From positions 62,001-126,000 of the forward strand of contig NZ_JAGSOV010000035.1 in assembly GCF_023898865.1 (NCBI RefSeq): a stretch of DNA of 64,000 nucleotides, written 5' to 3'. The position numbers and the translations under genes were made by a program. Below, one piece after another: positions 1-7,972 of the stretch; position 1 is the stretch's first letter, and each line of letters begins with the position of its first letter. The DNA comes from Pseudonocardia humida (GTDB lineage Bacteria > Actinomycetota > Actinomycetes > Mycobacteriales > Pseudonocardiaceae). The notes under the pieces are model-generated. The model saw nothing but the letters and a program-made list of their open reading frames with translations. It was not told the DNA's origin and made no database searches.

Positions 1-512
1 AGAAGATCATCGGCGACCGGGTCGGCCGCCGCGGTCTGGGCTTCGGCGCCGAGATCCGCTCCAAGAACGACCTGGACGCCGCGGAGAGCTTCGGCGACAC
101 CATGCCCGAGGACCTGATCAAGTTCGGGCTGATCCCGGAGTTCATCGGCAGGCTCCCGGTGGTGGCCTCGGTGACCTCGCTCGACGAGGAAGCCCTCATC
201 AAGATCCTCACCGAGCCGCGCAACGCGCTGGTCAAGCAGTACTGCAAGCTCTTCGAGATGGACGGCGTCGAGCTGGAGTTCACCCCCGACGCGCTCAAGG
301 CGGTGGCCGAGCAGGCCATCCGCCGCGGCACCGGCGCCCGCGGCCTGCGGGCGATCATGGAGGAGGTGCTGCTCCCCGTGATGTACGAGATCCCCAGCAG
401 CGACGACGCCGCCAAGGTGGTCGTCACCGAGCTGAACGTGCGGTCCAACGTCTACCCGACGATCGTGCCGCGCACCCCGGCCCGCCGGGAGCGTCGCGAG
501 CGCTCCGCCTGA
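1..512 (+). CDS. clpX: ATP-dependent Clp protease ATP-binding subunit ClpX (3' part)
   Basis: Only the C-terminal 169 residues are in the window; the reading frame starts at base 3. ClpX is the hexameric AAA+ unfoldase that feeds substrates into ClpP in the cytoplasm. The visible part has the sensor-2 region and the small AAA+ subdomain, with the signatures [12 protein letters not shown] and [15 protein letters not shown] (the GARGLR arginine of sensor 2). Identity is secure because this segment is highly conserved. The gene lies upstream of valS-folC as in mycobacteria, although here other genes separate them. It ends in a strong hairpin, so it is probably the last gene of its transcript. 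Confidence 0.97.
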   Translation, partial: KIIGDRVGRRGLGFGAEIRSKNDLDAAESFGDTMPEDLIKFGLIPEFIGRLPVVASVTSLDEEALIKILTEPRNALVKQYCKLFEMDGVELEFTPDALKAVAEQAIRRGTGARGLRAIMEEVLLPVMYEIPSSDDAAKVVVTELNVRSNVYPTIVPRTPARRERRERSA

Positions 513-528
513 TCCGCTTCCCGACCGG

Positions 529-567
529 ACGGGACCGTCCACGCCGCGTAGCGGCGGGCGGTCCCGT
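529..567 (+). terminator. hairpin terminator after clpX
   Basis: ACGGGACCG (529-537) pairs with CGGTCCCGT (559-567), and an inner stem CGCCGC/GCGGCG (542-547, 551-556) closes on a GTA loop. The structure begins 17 bases after the clpX stop. It has only a short T-poor tail, as is common in GC-rich actinobacteria. Confidence 0.75.
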
Positions 568-605
568 TCGTGTACCGGTGCTTCTCCGGTGGGTGAGGCT
601 CCGGG

Positions 606-634
606 TTGCTGTGTCAACTAACCCGATCTAGCGT
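606..634 (+). promoter_or_regulatory. promoter of the OFA transporter gene
   Basis: TTGCTG (606-611) and TAGCGT (629-634) are separated by 17 bases, a good sigma-70-type match. The predicted start of transcription would leave a short leader before the ribosome binding site GGGGAG at 664-669. Confidence 0.55.
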
Positions 635-674
635 GACCCGCTGTCATGTCGTCGCGGTGCAGCGGGGAGCAGCA

Positions 675-2060
675 ATGGCGGTCGGGTTCCTGCAACGCGA
701 GCGGATCGTCGCTCGCCCGGGGTGGAGTCGCTGGCTGATACCGCCCGCGGCCCTGTCGATCCACCTGGCCATCGGCCAGGCCTACGCGTGGAGCGTGTTC
801 AAGCCGCCGCTAGAGGCGGGCATGGACATCTCGGGCGTGGCCAGCGCCCTGCCGTTCACGCTCGGCATCATCATGCTGGGCCTCTCGGCCGCCGTCTTCG
901 GCACGAAGGTCGACGCCAACGGCCCGCGCTGGGCGATGTTCGTGGCGTCGTGCTGCTTCGTCAGCGGGTTCCTCATCTCCGCCGTCGGGCTGTTCCTGGA
1001 CCAGTACTGGCTGGTGGTGCTGGGCTACGGGTTCGTCGGCGGGATCGGCCTGGGCATCGGCTACATCTCGCCGGTGTCCACGCTGATCAAGTGGTTCCCG
1101 GACCGGCCGGGCCTGTCCACCGGCATCGCGATCATGGGCTTCGGCGGCGGTGCGCTGATCGCGTCCCCGCTCACCCAGCAGCTGCTCGGCGCGTACGGGG
1201 CGACGGGGGAGAACCCGTCGGTGCCCGGCATCGCCCAGACGTTCCTGACCATGGGCCTGATCTACGCGGTGTTCATGTCGGTGGGCTGGCTGCTGATCCG
1301 GGTGCCCGCCGACGACTGGAAGCCGGCGGGCTGGGACCCGTCGCGGGTCAAGTCGAACGCCATGATCAGCCAGAACCACGTCTCGGCGGCCAACGCGATC
1401 AAGACCCCGCAGTTCTGGCTGCTGTGGGTGGTGCTCACCTTCAACGTGACCGCGGGCATCGGCATCCTGGAACGGGCCGCGCCGATCTACCGCGACTTCT
1501 TCCCCGACGCCACGACGCCGGAGGCGCTGGCCGCCGCGGCGGCCGGGTTCGTGGCGATCCTGTCGCTGGCCAACGCGATCGGCCGGATCCTGTGGTCGTC
1601 CACGTCGGACTTCCTCGGCCGCAAGAACATGTACCGGATCTACCTGGGCGTCGGGGCGCTGCTGTACCTGGCGCTGACCCTGACGACCAACGCCAACAAG
1701 GTCGTCTTCCTGGTCTGCGCGATGGTGATCCTGTCGTTCTACGGCGCCGGGTTCGCCACCGTGCCCGCCTACCTGCGCGACCTGTTCGGCACCTACCAGG
1801 TGGGCGCCATCCACGGCAGGCTGCTGACCGCGTGGTCCACCGCGGGCGTGCTCGGCCCGCTGATCGTCAACGCCATCGCCGACGCGCAGATCGCCGCCGG
1901 GGTGCAGGGGCCCGGCCGGTACACCACCGCGTTCATGATCATGATCGGGTTGCTGGTGATCGCGTTCGTCTGCAACGAACTGATCAAGCCGGTGAACCCG
2001 CGGTTCCACGAGCCGGAGGGCGCCGCGGCGGCCGCGGAGAAGAAGGAGGCGGCGGCATGA
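675..2060 (+). CDS. OFA-family MFS transporter (oxalate/formate antiporter-like)
   Basis: A 461-residue integral membrane protein of the major facilitator superfamily with about 12 hydrophobic segments. The N-terminal motif AIGQAYAWSVFKPPLE and the loop FPDRPGLSTGIAIMGFGGGA are typical of the OFA (oxalate:formate antiporter) family, which exchanges small carboxylates; the real substrate cannot be read from the sequence. I chose ATG 675 because GGGGAG lies 5 bases upstream and the family's N-terminus aligns there; an in-frame codon at 606 would overlap the promoter. It is translationally coupled by an ATGA overlap to a tiny companion gene. Confidence 0.9.
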   Translation: MAVGFLQRERIVARPGWSRWLIPPAALSIHLAIGQAYAWSVFKPPLEAGMDISGVASALPFTLGIIMLGLSAAVFGTKVDANGPRWAMFVASCCFVSGFLISAVGLFLDQYWLVVLGYGFVGGIGLGIGYISPVSTLIKWFPDRPGLSTGIAIMGFGGGALIASPLTQQLLGAYGATGENPSVPGIAQTFLTMGLIYAVFMSVGWLLIRVPADDWKPAGWDPSRVKSNAMISQNHVSAANAIKTPQFWLLWVVLTFNVTAGIGILERAAPIYRDFFPDATTPEALAAAAAGFVAILSLANAIGRILWSSTSDFLGRKNMYRIYLGVGALLYLALTLTTNANKVVFLVCAMVILSFYGAGFATVPAYLRDLFGTYQVGAIHGRLLTAWSTAGVLGPLIVNAIADAQIAAGVQGPGRYTTAFMIMIGLLVIAFVCNELIKPVNPRFHEPEGAAAAAEKKEAAA

Positions 2061-2194
2061 GCACGCAGTCGGAGAGCGCCCCGCGCGCGATCAACCCGGT
2101 CCTGGCCGCTCTGGCCTGGCTGTGGGTGCTGATCCCGTTCGGGTACGGGCTGTACCAGCTGCTGATCAAGATCCCGGCCCTGTTCGGCACCTGA
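2057..2194 (+). CDS. small single-span companion of the OFA transporter
   Basis: Only 45 residues. A short polar N-terminus is followed by one transmembrane helix (about residues 15-37, LAALAWLWVLIPFGYGLYQL). The start overlaps the stop of the transporter gene (ATGA), which implies translational coupling and a shared complex. Proteins of this size and composition, placed just after OFA-type carriers, are annotated in actinobacteria as an MFS transporter small subunit. That name comes from recalled annotation, and no biochemical role can be read here. The tight overlap and the preserved helix argue against a chance reading frame. Confidence 0.75.
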   Translation: MSTQSESAPRAINPVLAALAWLWVLIPFGYGLYQLLIKIPALFGT

Positions 2195-2240
2195 CGGCGC
2201 TCGACGGGCGTTCCCGCGCGGACGCGGTTACGGTCGCACC

Positions 2241-2555
2241 GTGAGTGAGAGCAGCGATGCGAAGGCCATGTCCGAGTGGGTCACCGCGGTGGCCCGCGAG
2301 CTGGGCCTGGAGAACGCCGTGGAAGCCGGCCCGACCGTGGACATGGTCCTCGACCTGACCTCGGACGTGGCGCACGGTGTCAGCCGGCCCGCCGCGCCCG
2401 TCACGGCGTTCCTGATCGGGGTGGCCGCGGGCCGCGCCGACGACCCCGCCGTGGCCGCCCGCGATTACGCCGGGAAGGTGTCGCGGATGGCCGCGGGCTG
2501 GGACGCCGACACCGAGCGCGCCGTCCCGGCCAACGACCAGTCCCAGCGCGCCTGA
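2241..2555 (+). CDS. DUF6457-type protein
   Basis: A soluble, mostly helical protein of 104 residues. The pattern WVTAVARELGLE followed by VLDLTSDVAHGVSRPAAPVTAFLIGVAAG matches the DUF6457 family as I remember it. In other actinobacteria that domain occurs alone or attached to MobA-type molybdopterin guanylyltransferases, so a link to the molybdenum cofactor is possible but unproven. The GTG start is supported by a leaderless promoter signature: TACGGT at 2229-2234 ends six bases before it. A long palindrome begins just after the stop. Confidence 0.75.
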   Translation: MSESSDAKAMSEWVTAVARELGLENAVEAGPTVDMVLDLTSDVAHGVSRPAAPVTAFLIGVAAGRADDPAVAARDYAGKVSRMAAGWDADTERAVPANDQSQRA

Positions 2556-2559
2556 CCCC

Positions 2560-2630
2560 ACCCCGTCGAGAACGAACCCGTTGCCGTTTGGACCGGTCCA
2601 AACCGACAACGACTTCGTTCTCGACGGGGT
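2560..2630. repeat. long palindromic intergenic repeat, copy 1
   Basis: Perfect 17-bp arms (2560-2576 and 2614-2630) enclose a nearly symmetric centre built on TTTGGACCGGTCCAAA. The same element recurs at 3714-3794. It lies between two genes on the same strand and could act as a terminator or as a mobile REP-like element. Confidence 0.85.
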
Positions 2631-2701
2631 CGGTCTTTCGGCCGAGGGGGATTGGAGCTTCGGCCGATCCGTGAGCGGGGGAGCGGCGCCAGGCTTCGGG
2701 C

Positions 2702-3694
2702 GTGTCCCTCCCCGGTGCTCCCCACACCCTCCCCGCCGCCGCCCGGTCCCGGATCCTCGCGCTCGACGTCGTCCGCGGGGTCGCGCTGTGCGGCATCCTG
2801 CTGGTCAACGTGCGCCCCATCGCCGCCGCCGTGGACGCACCCGCCGACCCCGAGTGGTTCGCCCTGCTGGCCCAGCAGCGCTTCTACGTGATCTTCTCGC
2901 TGCTGTTCGGCATCGGCTTCGCGCTGCTGGTCGACTCGGCCGCGGCCCGCACCGCCACCCCGCGGCTGGTGCTGCTGCGCAGGCTGCTGGCACTGCTGGT
3001 GGTCGGCCTGGCGCACCGGTTCGGGCTGTGGGGCGGGGAGATCCTCACCGTCTACGCCCTGGTCGGGCTGGTCGTGCTGCTGCCGTCGACGTGGCTGCCC
3101 CGGTGGGCCGTCGCCGTCCTCGCCGGGTTCGTGTGCGCCGCCGGCCTGGTGATCGGCGGTGGCGGCCCCGTACTGATCGCGGGGTTGTTCCTGGCCGGGG
3201 CCGCGCTCGTCCGGTACGGCGTGATCGACCGGCTCGACCGCGACCTGCCCGCCGTGGCGCTGGCCGGGGCGGCGTTCGCGGTCCTCGCGGTGCCCGCCGT
3301 GTGGTGGCAGGTCGCGGTGGGCGATGACGCCGACGACCCGGCGGGCACCCACGCCCGCGGAGTGGCGGGCCTGCTGGTCGCCGGGGTGTACGTGTGCGTG
3401 CTGCTGGTGCTGCTGCGCACCCCGCTGCGGCGGCCGCTGGCGGCGGCGTTCGCGCCGCTGGGGCGGATGGCGCTGACGAACTACCTGTCGGCCACGGCGG
3501 CGGTGCTGCTGGTGGTCGCGGTCGTCGGGCACCCGGAGCGCTGGTCGACCAAGGCCGTGCTGACGATCGTCGCGGTCGTGCTGGTCGTCCAGTGGGTGTT
3601 CTCGGCGCTGTGGCTGCGCCGCTTCCGGCAGGGTCCGCTGGAGTGGCTGTGGCGCTGGGCCACCTGGGCACGCCGGCCCGCGCTGCTGCGCTGA
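2702..3694 (+). CDS. DUF418-family membrane protein
   Basis: A 330-residue multi-pass membrane protein with about eight hydrophobic helices. It opens with [19 protein letters not shown], the hallmark of DUF418/YeiB-type proteins, and near the C-terminus has [15 protein letters not shown], which fits the DUF418 domain. The molecular function of the family is not established; transport or acyl transfer has been suggested. GTG 2702 is preceded by CAGGCT (2690-2695) at six bases, so the mRNA is probably leaderless. Both sides of the gene carry copies of the same long palindrome, making it a palindrome-bracketed cassette. Confidence 0.85.
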   Translation: MSLPGAPHTLPAAARSRILALDVVRGVALCGILLVNVRPIAAAVDAPADPEWFALLAQQRFYVIFSLLFGIGFALLVDSAAARTATPRLVLLRRLLALLVVGLAHRFGLWGGEILTVYALVGLVVLLPSTWLPRWAVAVLAGFVCAAGLVIGGGGPVLIAGLFLAGAALVRYGVIDRLDRDLPAVALAGAAFAVLAVPAVWWQVAVGDDADDPAGTHARGVAGLLVAGVYVCVLLVLLRTPLRRPLAAAFAPLGRMALTNYLSATAAVLLVVAVVGHPERWSTKAVLTIVAVVLVVQWVFSALWLRRFRQGPLEWLWRWATWARRPALLR

Positions 3695-3713
3695 GGGCAG
3701 AGTTCGGCCCGTG

Positions 3714-3794
3714 CCCCACCCCCGTCGAGAACGAAGTCGTTGTCGTTTTGGACCGGTCCAACCGACAGCAACTTCGTTCTCGACGGGGGTGGGG
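3714..3794. repeat. long palindromic intergenic repeat, copy 2
   Basis: Perfect 24-bp arms (3714-3737 and 3771-3794) surround a centre that again contains TTGGACCGGTCCAA. It lies between the convergent DUF418 and PPOX genes, where it could serve as a two-way terminator. Sequence is shared with copy 1 both in the arms (GTCGAGAACGAA) and in the core. Confidence 0.9.
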
Positions 3795-3801
3795 GAGGGG
3801 T

Positions 3802-4236
3802 TCAGGCGGTCATGTCGAGGTTGGCGACGATCTTGGTGGGGCGGAGGCGGACCAGGAGCTCGCCGGGCACGCCGTTGCGCTTGCCGAACTCCTCGGCCCG
3901 GTCCTCGCCCATGTAGCGGGCGGCGATGACCGTCGCCGAGCGGACCAGCTCGTCGGGGTCCTCGACGACCGTGGCCTCGGCCTGCACCTGCACGAACCCG
4001 TAGGGCGGCAGCTCGGAGTCGACGCAGACCGACACCCGCGGGTCGCGGCGCACCGCGCGGCCCTTCGCGGTGTCCCGTCCGGTGTTGAACAACAGCTCGG
4101 GCGCGTCGTCCGAGCCCTCGACGACGAACCAGACCGGGGCCACCAGCGGGCGGCCGTCGGCGGCGACCCAGGCGAGCTTGCCGGTGCGGGTGCCCTCGGA
4201 CAGGAAGGCGCGGATCTCGGGGTCCAGGCTGCTCAT
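3802..4236 (-). CDS. PPOX-class (pyridoxamine 5'-phosphate oxidase-like) F420/FMN protein
   Basis: A split-barrel flavoprotein of 144 residues. The pattern TGKLAWVAADGRPLVAPVWFVVEG followed by RRDPRVSVCVDSE and a C-terminal LRPTKIVAN strand fits the PPOX-class family, whose actinobacterial members use F420 or FMN to reduce small molecules. The substrate is unknown. The gene is monocistronic. The ATG start is preceded on its strand by TACGCT (4244-4249) with a 7-base gap, so it is probably leaderless. It converges with the DUF418 gene across the copy-2 palindrome. Confidence 0.85.
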   Translation of the reverse strand: MSSLDPEIRAFLSEGTRTGKLAWVAADGRPLVAPVWFVVEGSDDAPELLFNTGRDTAKGRAVRRDPRVSVCVDSELPPYGFVQVQAEATVVEDPDELVRSATVIAARYMGEDRAEEFGKRNGVPGELLVRLRPTKIVANLDMTA

Positions 4237-4272
4237 TCCGGGCAGCGTAGTGAGATCGCGGCCGGGACCGGG

Positions 4273-5769
4273 TCAGCGGACGCCCTCCCAGAGCCTGCGC
4301 TCGTCGCCCGCCGGGTCGTCGACCGCCTCCACCTTGTCGTCGATCAGCCCGGTGGTGCGCGACCCCGGGTCGTAGGGCGCCCAGCCGGGGTCGCCCCGGC
4401 GGATGAAGTTCACCCAGGTGGCGTGCGTGGTGTCGGCGACGGCCTGTGGGGCGGCCTCGCCGACGAGGGCGCGCGTGCTCGGCTCGTGCAGCGTGTCGAA
4501 CGCGAACGGGAGCTCCACCGCGTGGCAGGCGCCGAGCTCGCCGTCGTAGGAGGTGGACCAGAAGTCGAAGCGGTAGACCCAGGTCGGCGCGGTGGCCCCG
4601 GCGCGGGCCTCGGCGACGCGCAGCGCCGGGATGCGGAAGAACCAGTCGGTGACGATCGCGGCCATCAGGTCGCCGGGGCGGGCGTCGGGCCGGTTGCGGC
4701 GGTAGACCTCGACGTCCTCGGGGGTCAGGCCGTATGCGCCGGCCGCGGCGGCGAGCGTGGCCTCGTCGATGGCCGCGATGGCGCCTGCGGGGACGGAGAA
4801 CAGCCGGCCCTCGTCCTTCGTGGAACCGATCAGCAGGGGCACGTCGGCACCCGCCCCGTCGGCGATGGCCGCCAGCGGTGGGCGGGGCACGACCTCGCCG
4901 TCGACGGTCGGCATGAACGGCAGCAGGCTCATCGCCAGCGCGCCCCACTTCTGCGGGTCGGGCGCGGTCTGCACCTCCTCGGTGAGCGCCGAGGCAGCCG
5001 CCGTCACCCGCTCGACCGGCACCGCGGCGATCGCCTCCCGGCTGGGCTCGACGCCCAGTGCCTCGGCGAGGAACCCGGCGACGCGGCGCCCGTCGTCGGG
5101 CCCCATGGTGTGCGCGGCCGCCCCGCTCTGCGCGATGGCCTGCTGGAACAGCCCGGACGCCGCCGGCATCGACAGCAGCGTGGTCACGCTCATCGCCCCG
5201 GCCGACTCGCCGGCCACGGTGACCCGGCCTGCGTCGCCGCCGAACGCGGCGATGTTGTCGCGCACCCAGGTCAGCGCGGCGACCTGGTCGAGCAGGCCGG
5301 GGTTCGCGACGTCGTCGCCGGTGTGCAGGAAGCCCTCCGCGCCGAGCCGGTAGTTGATCGTCACGCAGACCACGCCGTCGCGGGCGAAGGCGGCGCCGTT
5401 GTACGCGGCCACCGAGCCGGAGCCGTTCATGAACGAGCCGCCGTGGATCCACACCAGCACGGGCGCCGAGCCCGCGGTGTCCGGGGTCCAGACGTTGAGG
5501 TTGAGGCAGTCCTCGCCCGGGATGTCGACCTCGGTGAACAGCGACCGGTACTGCGGGGGGTAGGGCCCCTTCGGGCTGGTCGGACCGAACTGGGTGGCGT
5601 CGCGCACGCCCTCCCACGCGGCCGCCGGGCGGGGCGCGCGCATCCGGTCGGCGCCGAACGGCGGAGCCGCGAACGGCACCCCGAGGAAGGCCAGCGCCCC
5701 GCGGTCGGTGGTCCCGCGCAGCTCGCCCTGCTGGACCCGGACGACCGGCGCTGACGACATATCGCTCAT
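4273..5769 (-). CDS. type-B carboxylesterase/lipase
   Basis: An alpha/beta-hydrolase of 498 residues, the normal size for bacterial carboxylesterase family B (COesterase). The nucleophile elbow is GESAG within VTVAGESAGAMSVT. The acid is probably in STKDEGRLF and the histidine in ACHAVELPF. The oxyanion region HGGSFMNGSG is present. There is no signal peptide, so the enzyme is cytoplasmic and likely hydrolyses esters of carboxylic acids. ATG 5769 is chosen over ATG 5760 because GGGG lies about 10 bases upstream. It is divergent from a TetR/QsdR-like gene, with a dyad in the shared 106-base region suggesting control by that regulator. Confidence 0.9.
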   Translation of the reverse strand: MSDMSSAPVVRVQQGELRGTTDRGALAFLGVPFAAPPFGADRMRAPRPAAAWEGVRDATQFGPTSPKGPYPPQYRSLFTEVDIPGEDCLNLNVWTPDTAGSAPVLVWIHGGSFMNGSGSVAAYNGAAFARDGVVCVTINYRLGAEGFLHTGDDVANPGLLDQVAALTWVRDNIAAFGGDAGRVTVAGESAGAMSVTTLLSMPAASGLFQQAIAQSGAAAHTMGPDDGRRVAGFLAEALGVEPSREAIAAVPVERVTAAASALTEEVQTAPDPQKWGALAMSLLPFMPTVDGEVVPRPPLAAIADGAGADVPLLIGSTKDEGRLFSVPAGAIAAIDEATLAAAAGAYGLTPEDVEVYRRNRPDARPGDLMAAIVTDWFFRIPALRVAEARAGATAPTWVYRFDFWSTSYDGELGACHAVELPFAFDTLHEPSTRALVGEAAPQAVADTTHATWVNFIRRGDPGWAPYDPGSRTTGLIDDKVEAVDDPAGDERRLWEGVR

Positions 5770-5781
5770 CTGGTACCCCGT

Positions 5782-5806
5782 TGCGACAAAATCGGATGAT
5801 GTCGCA
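5782..5806. promoter_or_regulatory. candidate operator between the esterase and TetR genes
   Basis: A perfect 7-bp inverted repeat, TGCGACA (5782-5788) and TGTCGCA (5800-5806), with an 11-base spacer lies in the divergent promoter region. It is the natural candidate site for the adjacent TetR-type regulator. A -10-like TAGCGT for the regulator gene is at 5826-5831. Confidence 0.55.
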
Positions 5807-5875
5807 TCACCGTCGACCGAGGCGCTAGCGTTGTCAAGCATCCGCTGCCCCCCCACCACCGGAGGTGAACCACTC

Positions 5876-6493
5876 GTGACGCGCAGCGAGGCCACGCCGC
5901 TGCAGCGCCAGCTCGCCGGCGCCGCGCCGGCCCGGCCCACCGCGCTGGACGCGTTCGCCCTGGCCCGGCGCGCCTTCCTGAAGGGCTGCCGGATCGACAT
6001 GGGCGTGCTGGCCCGCGAGCTGGGGGTCAACCGGGCCACGCTGTACCGCTGGGTCGGCTCGCGGGACAAGCTGCTCGTCGAGGTCATCTGGTACCTGATG
6101 CGGCGCACCGCCGACCGCGTCATCGCCGAGGACGACGGCCCGCCCGGTGGTCGCGCCGCCCGGATCGTCGAGAGCCTGCTGCACGCCGTCATCGGCAACC
6201 GCGGCATGCAGCAGTTCATCGAGTCCGAGGGTGAGCTCGCGCTGCGGCTGCTGACCACGAAGGCCAGCGACTACCAGGCCCGGCTGGTGGGACTGGCGCA
6301 CGGTCTCATCACCGACGACCTGGAGCGTGGCTGCCTGCGCACCGACGTCCCCGCCGACGACCTGGCCTTCGCCGTCGTGCGGATCATGGAGTCGCACGTC
6401 TACATCGGGCTGATCACCGGCGAGCGGCCGGACCCCGAGCGGGCCACCCGGGTGGTCAGGGCGCTGCTGCCGCCAGCGCCGCCAGCGCCGTGA
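5876..6493 (+). CDS. TetR-type transcriptional regulator (QsdR-like)
   Basis: A 205-residue one-component regulator. The helix-turn-helix is in MGVLARELGVNRATLYRWVGSRDKLL (about residues 42-67), and the remainder is an all-helical ligand/dimer domain. The HTH style and the C-terminal segment MESHVYIGLITGERPDPE resemble the QsdR group of regulators found near lactonases and esterases. GTG 5876 is supported by GGAGG at 5861-5865. It probably represses the divergent carboxylesterase in response to its substrate. Its 3' end overlaps the convergent LysR gene by 38 bases. Confidence 0.85.
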   Translation: MTRSEATPLQRQLAGAAPARPTALDAFALARRAFLKGCRIDMGVLARELGVNRATLYRWVGSRDKLLVEVIWYLMRRTADRVIAEDDGPPGGRAARIVESLLHAVIGNRGMQQFIESEGELALRLLTTKASDYQARLVGLAHGLITDDLERGCLRTDVPADDLAFAVVRIMESHVYIGLITGERPDPERATRVVRALLPPAPPAP

Positions 6494-7331
6494 CCCGTGC
6501 CGTCGCGCCGCCGGCCCGCCAGACCAGCGCCCAGGCGACCGGGGGCGCGTCCCGGAACGGGACGAACCGCACGGTGGGCCGGGTGAAGTAGTCGGCGGCG
6601 TGCGCGGCCAGCGGGCAGACGCCGGTGCCGGCGGCGACCGCGGCGAGCAGTTCCTGGAACGTGGCGAAGGTCGGGCCGCGGGTGATGGGTGCGCCGCGGG
6701 CGGTCGTCCAGGGCGCCGGCGGGTCGCGCCAGTAGGCCGGGGCGGGACGGGCGGCGCGCAGGACGGTGTCGCGGGCGAGGTCGTCGAGGGTGACGTGGTC
6801 GCGCCGGGCGAACGGGTGCCCGGTGGCCACGGCCAGCACCATCGGCTCCACCAGCAGCTCCGGGCCGACCACCAGGTCGGGCTCGGCCACCGGCAGCAGG
6901 GTGACCAGCGCGTCGACCTCACCGGCGCGCAGCGAGGCGAACACGTCGGTGAAGTCGGCCTCGCGGACCGCGACCGACCGGTCGGGCGTGCGGTAGGCCT
7001 CGAGCAGCGGGCGGATCAGATCGGCCACCCCGGGCGCCTCGAACGCCACCGGCAGCTCGCCGTCGAGCCCGCGGCCCGCCGCGACCGCGCGGGCCACGGC
7101 CCCCTCGATCCGGGCGAACGCCGGGGCGAGGTCGTCGCGCAGGCGGGCGCCCAGCGGCGTGAGCGCCACCCGGCGGCTGCTGCGGGCGAACAGCGCCGCC
7201 CCGAACCGGCGCTCCAGCGCGGCGATCGTCTGGCTCACCCGGGCCTGGGAGACGTGCAGCCGCTCGGCCGTGCGGCCGAAGTGCAGCTCCTCGGCCAGGG
7301 CCAGGAAGACCTCGATGTCGCGCCGCTCCAC
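6456..7331 (-). CDS. LysR-family transcriptional regulator
   Basis: A protein of 291 residues with the standard LysR layout. The N-terminal winged HTH spans about residues 1-60 (FLALAEELHFGRTAERLHVSQARVSQTIAALERRFG), and a periplasmic-binding-like effector domain runs from about residue 90 to 285. The GTG start has GGAGG six bases upstream on its strand. It is divergent from a cupin gene, and a perfect TCGATAA/TTATCGA dyad sits in the interval, so autoregulation plus control of the cupin and MFS genes is the simplest reading. The 3' end overlaps the convergent TetR gene. Confidence 0.93.
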   Translation of the reverse strand: MERRDIEVFLALAEELHFGRTAERLHVSQARVSQTIAALERRFGAALFARSSRRVALTPLGARLRDDLAPAFARIEGAVARAVAAGRGLDGELPVAFEAPGVADLIRPLLEAYRTPDRSVAVREADFTDVFASLRAGEVDALVTLLPVAEPDLVVGPELLVEPMVLAVATGHPFARRDHVTLDDLARDTVLRAARPAPAYWRDPPAPWTTARGAPITRGPTFATFQELLAAVAAGTGVCPLAAHAADYFTRPTVRFVPFRDAPPVAWALVWRAGGATARVTALAALAAAAP

Positions 7332-7343
7332 CCGTCACCTCCG

Positions 7344-7365
7344 TCGATAATGCACAGGTTATCGA
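7344..7365. promoter_or_regulatory. LysR operator candidate
   Basis: A perfect dyad of TCGATAA (7344-7350) and TTATCGA (7359-7365) with an 8-base spacer fits the LysR-type AT-rich palindrome. It lies 13 bases upstream of the LysR start and about 55 bases before the cupin start. Confidence 0.65.
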
Positions 7366-7419
7366 TCGGGGCCGGATCGGACGGTGATCGCCGGGCCCGA
7401 CCGGACGATCGTCGTGCTC

Positions 7420-7911
7420 ATGACGAACACGACGCACCTGGTCCGCGCGGCCGACGCCGAGGTCCTCGACGGCGACCCGGGCGGCACCATCACCCTGCTG
7501 GCCGACGCCGCCGACACCGGCGGCGCGCTCTCGGCGCACCGGTCCACCTTCCGCGCCGGCGCCGTGGGCGCCCCACCGCACACCCACCACGAGGCGAGCG
7601 AGCTGTTCCTGGTGCTCGGCGGCGCCCTGCGCGTCCTGCTCGGCGAGGAGGTGACCGTGCTGCGCGCCGGCGACCTGCTGGTCGTCCCGGCCGGGGTGCC
7701 GCACGCCTTCGAGGCGGCCCCCGGCCACGACGCCGAGGTGCTGTTCGTGCTGGCCCCGGCGCGGGAGCGGGCCGAGTACTACCGGCTGCTCGACCGGGTC
7801 CACCGCGGCCAGGCCGAGTGGACGCAGGTCGGGGCCTCGCAGGACCGCTTCGACAACCACTACGTCGACAGCCCGGCGTGGGCCGGGCGTGACGGAGCCG
7901 ACGCGAATTGA
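7420..7911 (+). CDS. cupin-domain protein
   Basis: A protein of 163 residues with one conserved cupin barrel. The first motif is PPHTHHEASELFLVLGGALRV and the second VPAGVPHAFEA, supplying the His/Glu residues that usually bind a metal. Such small cupins act as dioxygenases, isomerases or sensors, and the substrate here is unknown. I prefer ATG 7420 to the in-frame GTG 7384 because homologues begin near this point; neither has a clear Shine-Dalgarno. It is divergent from the LysR gene and is followed 61 bases later by an MFS exporter, so the three form a likely regulated unit. Confidence 0.85.
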   Translation: MTNTTHLVRAADAEVLDGDPGGTITLLADAADTGGALSAHRSTFRAGAVGAPPHTHHEASELFLVLGGALRVLLGEEVTVLRAGDLLVVPAGVPHAFEAAPGHDAEVLFVLAPARERAEYYRLLDRVHRGQAEWTQVGASQDRFDNHYVDSPAWAGRDGADAN

Positions 7912-7972
7912 GGGTGCCCCGCCGGCCGCCCGTTCGTAGCGTTGCCGACGGCCGGCGAGCGAGGGGGACCCG

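Noticed and set aside
2465..5617. 1050-codon open frame on the minus strand
   Set aside because: It crosses DUF6457, DUF418 and an out-of-frame reading of the esterase. Its Arg/Pro/Gly-rich product is typical of a GC shadow.
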